Assembly (NCBI RefSeq): GCF_037023755.1
Contig: NZ_CP146100.1
Location: 2,982,001 to 3,046,000, forward strand
Length of the DNA: 64,000 bases
Origin: Saccharopolyspora sp. SCSIO 74807
GTDB lineage: Bacteria > Actinomycetota > Actinomycetes > Mycobacteriales > Pseudonocardiaceae
Reading direction: 5' to 3'
Position 1 is the first letter of the stretch; the number at the start of each line of letters is the position of its first letter. Shown piece by piece: positions 57,205 through 64,000 of the stretch. The notes below the pieces were generated by a model. That model saw only the letters and a program-made list of their open reading frames with translations. It searched no databases and was not told the origin of the DNA. A program made the position numbers and the translations under genes.

Positions 57205-57393
57205 GCGGAAGCCCTCACGTGTGCAGCGGGCGCGCACCGAGGCGGCCCGGGAACGAGTTCGGAGACGGCGGCGCGACGGCGCGGAGGGCAGGCGGCGGTT
57301 CGTCCGGGCAGCGCTCATCGCGCCAATCCGGACTTCACACAGCGGCGCAGGAAGAATCAGGCCACACACCTGCGCTGGATCGGGCTTTCGCCC

Positions 57394-57423
57394 TCACTCC
57401 GCGATGTCGTCGTTCCCGAGCAT
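57394..57423 (-). CDS. Candidate 9-residue leader peptide upstream of the ABC-F gene
   Basis: A short ORF MLGNDDIAE on the minus strand, ATG 57421-57423, with GGGAG 8 nt upstream. Immediately after its stop is a hairpin GGGC-GAAA-GCCC (57382-57393). The ABC-F start codon is about 190 nt further downstream. A TACTGT box near 57459-57464 could be the -10. The arrangement resembles attenuation leaders of antibiotic-resistance ABC-F genes, but an overlapping 30-residue ORF (MPRTREMRTC...) also exists, so assignment is tentative. Confidence 0.35.
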   Translation of the reverse strand: MLGNDDIAE

Positions 57424-57524
57424 GTCCGCATCTCCCTTGTCCGGGGCATTCCCTTCGCACAGTAGCAACGCGCGCAACGGCATTTTTCGGTGTCGGCGGC
57501 GCGTTCGCCGGGTATCGCTGCGGC

Positions 57525-58091
57525 ATGGCGGAGCAAGAGCTCAGCACCTACCGGCAGAAGCGGGATCTGGAACGCTCCGGTGAGCCCGCTGGTGGTCGTC
57601 CGGGCGACCAGCCGCGCTTCGTGGTGCAGCGGCACGACGCCTCCAGCCTGCACTTCGACTTCCGGCTGGAGGTCTGCGGCGTGCTGAAGTCGTGGGCGGT
57701 GCCGAAGGGGCCGTCCACCGACCCGCGGCAGAAGCGGCTGGCAACGCCGACCGAGGACCACCCGCTGGATTACGCGGATTTCGAAGGCGACATCCCGGAG
57801 GGCTACGGCGCGGGCACCGTCGTCGTCTGGGACACCGGGCCGTACCGCAACCTCACCGAGCGCAAGGGTGAGTCCGTCGGAATGCCCGAGGGGCTGGAGA
57901 ACGGGCACGTGAAGGTCTGGCTGCAGGGCGCGAAGCTCAGCGGTGCCTTCGCGCTCACGCGCATGGGCGGCAGGCAGCAGTGGCTGCTGGTCAAAGTGGA
58001 CGATGAAGGTGCCGACCGGCGCCGCAACCCGGCCAAGACGCAGCCCGAATCGGTGCTTTCCGGCCGCACGAACGAAGATCTGGAGCGCTGA
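57525..58091 (+). CDS. LigD-type 3'-phosphoesterase domain protein
   Basis: A 188-residue stand-alone LigD phosphoesterase (PE) domain that trims 3'-phosphate/ribonucleotide ends in bacterial NHEJ. Family motifs: FVVQRHDASSLHFDFRLEV (His and Asp/Arg active-site residues), LKSWAVPKGPSTDPRQKRL, PLDYADFEGDIPEGYGAG and WDTGPY. The last part NPAKTQPESVLSGRTNEDLER is the usual tail. ATG 57525 is the first conserved Met. The next gene starts in the stop codon (TGATG), so both are made together. No ligase domain is in the window. Confidence 0.93.
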   Translation: MAEQELSTYRQKRDLERSGEPAGGRPGDQPRFVVQRHDASSLHFDFRLEVCGVLKSWAVPKGPSTDPRQKRLATPTEDHPLDYADFEGDIPEGYGAGTVVVWDTGPYRNLTERKGESVGMPEGLENGHVKVWLQGAKLSGAFALTRMGGRQQWLLVKVDDEGADRRRNPAKTQPESVLSGRTNEDLER

Positions 58092-58990
58092 TGGCCCGGA
58101 CCGAGGACGCCGAACGGCTCGAGGTCGATGGCCGCCGGTTCGAGCTCACCCACCCGGACAAGGTGCTGTATCCGGCGGACGGCTGCACCAAGCGGGACGT
58201 GGCCGACTACCTCTGCTCGGTCGCCGCGGCGATGGTCCCGCACATGCGCGGGAAACCGTTGACGCTGCGGCGTTTTCCGGACGGCGTGCAGGCCGGCGGC
58301 TTCTTCCAGAAGGAGGCGTCCGGGCACTTCCCGGATTGGGTGCGGGTGGCGTCGGTGCCGCAGCGCGGCGAACCCGGCTCGGTGCACCACGTGGTTTGCG
58401 ATGACGCGGCGACGTTGGTCTACCTGGCGACTCAGGCCACTCTGGAATTCCACATCGGACTATCCAAAGTGGAGGATTTGGACAAGCCGGTGCTGGTGGT
58501 GCTGGATCTGGACCCGCCACCGGACTGCGAACTCGGCGAACTGCGCAAGGCGGTGCGCGAGATCTGCCGCCGGTTCGACGCAGCGGGGCTGAGCCCGCAC
58601 GTGCAAGCCACCGGCGGCAAAGGCTTCCACGTCGTGGCCCCGCTGACCGGCGAGCAGGGTTTCGACGAGGTCCGCGCCGCCTCCCGCGAACTCGCCGACA
58701 ACGCGGTGCGCGACCATCCCGACAGGTTCACCACCGAACACCGCAAGGACCGCCGCGGCGACCGGATCTTCTTGGACACCAACCGAAACGCCTACGGCCA
58801 GACGATGATCTGCCCGTACTCGCCGCGCGCCCGCGACGGAGCCCCGGCCGCTACACCGCTGGACTCGGGCGAACTTTCCAAAGCCACGCCGCAAGGCCAC
58901 GGGCTGGCGAACATGACTCGCCGCTTGGCCCGCAAAACCGACCCGTGGGCCACCATGCACCGCTCCGCCGCCCACAGCGTCACCGAGTGA
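58091..58990 (+). CDS. LigD-type polymerase (non-homologous end-joining primase-polymerase)
   Basis: A 299-residue stand-alone AEP polymerase domain of LigD. Metal-binding motif VVLDLDPPPDCEL (DxD), the conserved VQATGGKGFHVVAPLTGEQG, and RGDRIFLDTNRNAYGQTMI with the third acid. It starts with THPDKVLYPADGCTKRDVAD, the 5'-phosphate binding part. It fills gaps at breaks, preferring ribonucleotides. Start ATG overlaps the upstream stop, so it is coupled to the PE gene. A separate ligase and Ku are expected elsewhere in the genome. Confidence 0.94.
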   Translation: MARTEDAERLEVDGRRFELTHPDKVLYPADGCTKRDVADYLCSVAAAMVPHMRGKPLTLRRFPDGVQAGGFFQKEASGHFPDWVRVASVPQRGEPGSVHHVVCDDAATLVYLATQATLEFHIGLSKVEDLDKPVLVVLDLDPPPDCELGELRKAVREICRRFDAAGLSPHVQATGGKGFHVVAPLTGEQGFDEVRAASRELADNAVRDHPDRFTTEHRKDRRGDRIFLDTNRNAYGQTMICPYSPRARDGAPAATPLDSGELSKATPQGHGLANMTRRLARKTDPWATMHRSAAHSVTE

Positions 58991-59060
58991 ACGGCCTGTT
59001 CGTCCAATCTATTCGGACGAACGGTCCGTTCACTCCTGGTGAAACGGGGCATGCGGGACG

Positions 59061-61382
<2,322 letters not shown>

Positions 61383-61489
61383 ACCGCCCAGAGTGCTCTC
61401 CCACGCGCGCGAGAGCACGGGTGGGGTGTCTTGGTTCACACGAGTGGCCCAGTTCTGCCGGTGTTGGTGGAAGCGCGTTGCAGCGGGAG

Positions 61490-61573
61490 GCCGGCCGGTG
61501 CGCTCGGGGGCACGCAACGGCCGGCCGGCACCCCGGCCCGGAACCGGGGGAGGCGGAAGTGTCCGGGCCGGGG
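61490..61573 (-). other. Two adjacent GC hairpins upstream of the FdhF-like gene
   Basis: GCCGGCCGG (61490-61498) pairs with CCGGCCGGC (61521-61529), and CCCCGGCCCGG (61531-61541) with CCGGGCCGGGG (61563-61573). They lie in the 307-bp stretch (61383-61689) between the zinc-finger gene and the FdhF-like gene, about 110-190 nt before the latter's start. They have no U-tract. They could be a structured 5' leader or part of a read-through block; nothing else was seen there. Confidence 0.6.
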
Positions 61574-61631
61574 CCGATACGCCACTCGCCGCGTCGGGAG
61601 AAACGAGCGGTGACGTAACCTCGAGAACGGT

Positions 61632-61656
61632 CCCTGCCAGGTAACGGCTGGCAGGG
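61632..61656 (-). terminator. Terminator after zinc-finger gene
   Basis: CCCTGCCAG (61632-61640) pairs with CTGGCAGGG (61648-61656), 7-nt loop, 34 bp after the stop of the small zinc-finger gene (minus strand). Confidence 0.7.
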
Positions 61657-61689
61657 GCCTTCAGCAGTGGCCGATCGCGAACTTCGCGC

Positions 61690-61902
61690 TCATCGGGCCG
61701 AGTTCGTTTTTTCCCGCGCGGCCGTACAGCAATTCGCGCACGTCGGCCAGAGCCACGCCACATCGCTGTTGACGGCTATGACGTTCAAGCCGCACAGCGT
61801 CTTGACCTCGGTGCCGGTGGGGTAATCGCTGCCTTTCGACTTCGCGGCAGTGCTGGCGTGGCGCACCTGCTCAGCAGGCACCCACGCGACGGGATGGGGC
61901 AT
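61690..61902 (-). CDS. Small zinc-finger-like protein, partner of XRE/DUF397 genes
   Basis: A 70-residue protein with putative zinc ligands: VRHAS, KTLCGLNV and WPTCANC. The pattern MPHPVAWVPAEQVRHASTAA ... GTEVKTLCGL ... AWLWPTCANC is a common small actinobacterial protein often found next to XRE-DUF5753 regulators and DUF397 genes. Function unknown. It is divergent from the XRE gene across a 136-bp control region. Confidence 0.8.
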   Translation of the reverse strand: MPHPVAWVPAEQVRHASTAAKSKGSDYPTGTEVKTLCGLNVIAVNSDVAWLWPTCANCCTAAREKTNSAR

Positions 61903-61926
61903 CCACGACCTCCTGCGTCAGACCGT

Positions 61927-61945
61927 GTTGACGATCGTTGTCAAC
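61927..61945. promoter_or_regulatory. Candidate operator in divergent region
   Basis: GTTGACgatcgttGTCAAC, a 19-bp palindrome with 6-bp arms, between the zinc-finger and XRE genes. TTGACG inside it could also be a -35 element. It may be the autoregulatory site of the XRE protein; that is inference. Confidence 0.5.
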
Positions 61946-62038
61946 GATGTGTCTACAGTGTCATCGGTTGACTACGTTGAGCAATTACCCGACCGAGTGA
62001 TCACCGAAAAACCCTTGTGTAGCAATAGGATCTGTTGC

Positions 62039-62887
62039 ATGACTGTCAACACACGGACCCCGAAAGCTCGTGCTGTCGGAAGCGCACTGCGCAAGGCGCG
62101 ACTAGACAACGGGATCAGCCTGCGCGGGTTGGCGACACAACTGGGCAAAGACCCGAGTCAGCTTTCCCGTTGGGAAACCGGGGAACGTGCGCCCAGGCCC
62201 ACCGATGTCGCGCAGATCCTGGCTCATCTCGGGGTGACCGGCTCCGAGTACGACGAGATAGTCGAGGTTTCCGGCGGCACTCACGAACCGCGCTGGCTCG
62301 CGGTGACCCTGCCCGAGCAACGACAGCAGCTCGCCGCGACTCTCGAAGTCGAGCGAGGGGCGACGGGAATCACCGAGGTGTCCCCGCTACTGGTCCCCGG
62401 ACTCCTGCAAACGCGCGAGTACGTGCACGCGATCATGTCGGCTGGTGGCGTGGACGCTGACGAAGTCGCGACACGTTCGGCGATCCGGCTCGGTCGCCGC
62501 GAGACGATCTTCGGCCAGGAGCCCGCGACGTTCACCGGTGTCATCGGTGAAGCAGCTTTGCGTCAGGTCATCGGCGGGCCGAAAGTGATGCTCGACCAGT
62601 TGAAGCACCTGCTGGAGAGCGGCGAACGCAGCAATGTGGAGATTCAGGTGGTCCCGTTCTCGACCGGCTGGCATCCGGCGCTGGAAGGCCTGTTCGCGCT
62701 TTATGAGACGGAGCAAGGGCCGGTCGTGCATCTGGAGAATCGGCGCTCCGGCTTGTTCCTGCATGAGCCCGCAGACGTGCAAACTTACCAGCAGGCGGTC
62801 GCTCGAGTCCGGGCAGTCGCCTTGAGTCCCGATGACTCTTCAGCGTTCGTGCACAGGCTCATCAACGAAATGGAGGGCGCGCGATGA
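62039..62887 (+). CDS. XRE-family regulator with DUF5753 domain
   Basis: A 282-residue DNA-binding protein. The helix-turn-helix is near residues 15-45 (GSALRKARLDNGISLRGLAT, then GKDPSQLSRWETGERAPR). The C-terminal DUF5753 begins about residue 90 and includes TEVSPLLVPGLLQTREYVHA, FTGVIGEAALRQVIGGP, and NVEIQVVPFSTGWHPALEG. This group forms pairs with DUF397 proteins in Streptomyces and relatives, where some act as bacterial developmental or toxin-antitoxin-like switches. ATG 62039 is 8 nt after AGGA. The stop overlaps the DUF397 start (ATGA). Confidence 0.94.
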   Translation: MTVNTRTPKARAVGSALRKARLDNGISLRGLATQLGKDPSQLSRWETGERAPRPTDVAQILAHLGVTGSEYDEIVEVSGGTHEPRWLAVTLPEQRQQLAATLEVERGATGITEVSPLLVPGLLQTREYVHAIMSAGGVDADEVATRSAIRLGRRETIFGQEPATFTGVIGEAALRQVIGGPKVMLDQLKHLLESGERSNVEIQVVPFSTGWHPALEGLFALYETEQGPVVHLENRRSGLFLHEPADVQTYQQAVARVRAVALSPDDSSAFVHRLINEMEGAR

Positions 62888-63081
62888 CAGCGGTCGAGCA
62901 CCCGGTCAACTGGCGGAAGTCGAGCCGGAGTCAAAACACGATCACTTGTGTCGAGGTGGGCCGGTCGGCTCGCGGTGCGGCGGTGCGGGATACGAAGGAT
63001 CGGGCTGCGGGTTACCTGACGGTGGATCGGCGGCAGTGGCGGTCGTTCCTGTCCGCGATCAAGACCGACCGCTTCTCCTGA
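62884..63081 (+). CDS. DUF397 protein
   Basis: A 65-residue protein with the DUF397 core: NWRKSSRSQNTITCVEVGRS, then AAVRDTKDRAAGYLTV and a C-terminal WRSFLSAIK. It is small, soluble and often the second gene after an XRE-DUF5753 regulator, as here (ATGA overlap). Some such pairs act as toxin-antitoxin-like modules; function in this case is not known. Confidence 0.93.
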   Translation: MTAVEHPVNWRKSSRSQNTITCVEVGRSARGAAVRDTKDRAAGYLTVDRRQWRSFLSAIKTDRFS

Positions 63082-63224
63082 CGGCTGCGATGACCTGCGG
63101 CGTTGCCAGCGGAACCGGGGAGCGTCGCAGGCCGCGGGCAGATCGGCCCGGTGTGCGGCCGTCCTTCCGGGAACTGCCGCGAACGGTGGAGGTGAGGGCC
63201 GGGAAAGCCGTCGCGGGCGGTTCG

Positions 63225-63230
63225 TAGAAT
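63225..63230 (+). promoter_or_regulatory. Candidate -10 box for leaderless valS transcript
   Basis: TAGAAT lies 6 nt upstream of the valS GTG, with no ribosome-binding site between them. No clear -35 was seen. Confidence 0.5.
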
Positions 63231-63236
63231 CGGTGT

Positions 63237-64000
63237 GTGACACAGACCAGCGCACCCGCACAGCCCCGTGAACTTCCGTCGAGCTGGAACCCGGCCGACG
63301 TAGAGGCCGAGCTGTACCAGCGCTGGGTAGCCGCCGAGTACTTCACCGCGGACCCGCACAGCGACAAGCCGCCGTTCTCGATCGTCATCCCGCCGCCGAA
63401 CGTCACCGGCAGCCTGCACATCGGCCACGCCTTCGAGCACACCCTGATGGATCTGCTCACCCGCCGCCGCAGGATGCAGGGCTACGAGGCGCTGTGGTTG
63501 CCGGGCATGGACCACGCCAGCATCGCGGTGCAGGCACTGGTCGAGAACCAGCTGCGGGAAGAGGGCATCGACCACCGCGAACTCGGCCGGGAGCGCTTCC
63601 TGGAGCGGGTGTGGCAGTGGAAGGAGCAGCACGGCGGGGCGATCCTGTCGCAGATGTCGCGGCTCGGCGACAGCGTGGACTGGAGCCGGGAGCGGTTCAC
63701 CATGGACGCCGGTCTCTCCCGCGCGGTGCAGACGATCTTCAAGCGGCTCTACGACGACGGCCTGATCTACCGGGCGGAGCGGCTGGTGAACTGGTCGCCC
63801 GCGATGCGCTCGGCGATCTCGGACATCGAGGTGGAGCACCGCGAGGTCGACGGCGAGCTGGTGTCGATGCGCTACGGCTCCGGCGACTCCGAAATCGTCG
63901 TGGCCACCACCCGCGTGGAGACGATGCTCGGCGACACCGCCGTCGCGGTGCACCCGGACGACGAGCGCTACCGGCACCTGGTCGGTACCGAGATCGAGCT
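63237..64000 (+). CDS. valS: Valyl-tRNA synthetase (5' part; runs off the window)
   Basis: The first 254 residues of a class I valyl-tRNA synthetase; no stop before the end of the window. The HIGH motif is [20 protein letters not shown], followed by the valyl family block [20 protein letters not shown] and the editing-domain entry [16 protein letters not shown] and [19 protein letters not shown]. It attaches valine to tRNA-Val in the cytosol and edits threonine. The GTG start has no Shine-Dalgarno; TAGAAT lies 6 nt upstream. The catalytic KMSKS part lies beyond the window. Confidence 0.95.
   Translation, partial: MTQTSAPAQPRELPSSWNPADVEAELYQRWVAAEYFTADPHSDKPPFSIVIPPPNVTGSLHIGHAFEHTLMDLLTRRRRMQGYEALWLPGMDHASIAVQALVENQLREEGIDHRELGRERFLERVWQWKEQHGGAILSQMSRLGDSVDWSRERFTMDAGLSRAVQTIFKRLYDDGLIYRAERLVNWSPAMRSAISDIEVEHREVDGELVSMRYGSGDSEIVVATTRVETMLGDTAVAVHPDDERYRHLVGTEIE

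Noticed and set aside
57357-57908. 183-codon minus-strand ORF opposite the LigD phosphoesterase
   Set aside because: Antisense shadow of the phosphoesterase gene; only its last 30 codons could be an alternative leader ORF and this is mentioned with the ABC-F leader.

Overview
The window is very GC-rich and reads as actinobacterial chromosome, most likely a member of the Pseudonocardiales (Saccharopolyspora/Amycolatopsis-like). The support is near-total G/C in third codon positions, many GTG/TTG starts, leaderless-type starts behind TAnnnT boxes, mycothiol-linked enzyme families, paired clpP1-clpP2, the giant NAD-glutamate dehydrogenase, and the actinobacterial XRE-DUF5753/DUF397 pair. Genus assignment is inference.

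Left part (1-11.3 kb): a flavin-dependent monooxygenase-like gene; a DUF3817 membrane protein overlapping ctaB (heme O synthase); a decayed MazF-like toxin with an intact antitoxin; a cytochrome-b/sulfite-oxidase-type molybdoenzyme with a small membrane partner; a family 2 glycosyltransferase; a mycothiol-dependent-isomerase-family protein; an SDR; a methyltransferase; and metE behind a cobalamin riboswitch. A tRNA-Arg(TCT) follows.

Middle (11.6-47 kb): this follows the gene order remembered from Mycobacterium tuberculosis Rv2478c to Rv2464c. In order it carries an SSB-like protein, ettA, gdh, a thioesterase and its partner, an aglA-like gene, a truncated haemoglobin, an HNH protein, a DUF5130 protein, pepN, an Rv2466c-like thioredoxin-fold protein, rpiB and nei. 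Lineage-specific genes are inserted: a 1043-residue TPR-plus-disordered protein, an MscS channel, a prolyl oligopeptidase, and, between the HNH and DUF5130 genes, a 420-residue protein made almost entirely of an 8-9 residue GVRIS repeat. That repeat gene is the most unusual object in the window. The aglA-like gene appears to have lost its glycosidase catalytic residues.

Right part (47-64 kb): tRNA-Gly(TCC) and tRNA-Pro(TGG), then the proteostasis block tig-clpP1-clpP2-clpX with terminators after tig, clpP2 and clpX. Next come a Tat-exported esterase, fdhD, a DUF1963-like protein, an ABC-F protein with a possible leader peptide, split LigD phosphoesterase and polymerase genes, and an FdhF/YdeP-type molybdoenzyme that probably needs FdhD. 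The window ends with a zinc-finger/XRE/DUF397 regulatory trio and the 5' part of valS, which runs off the edge. No insertion sequence, prophage or CRISPR array was seen.
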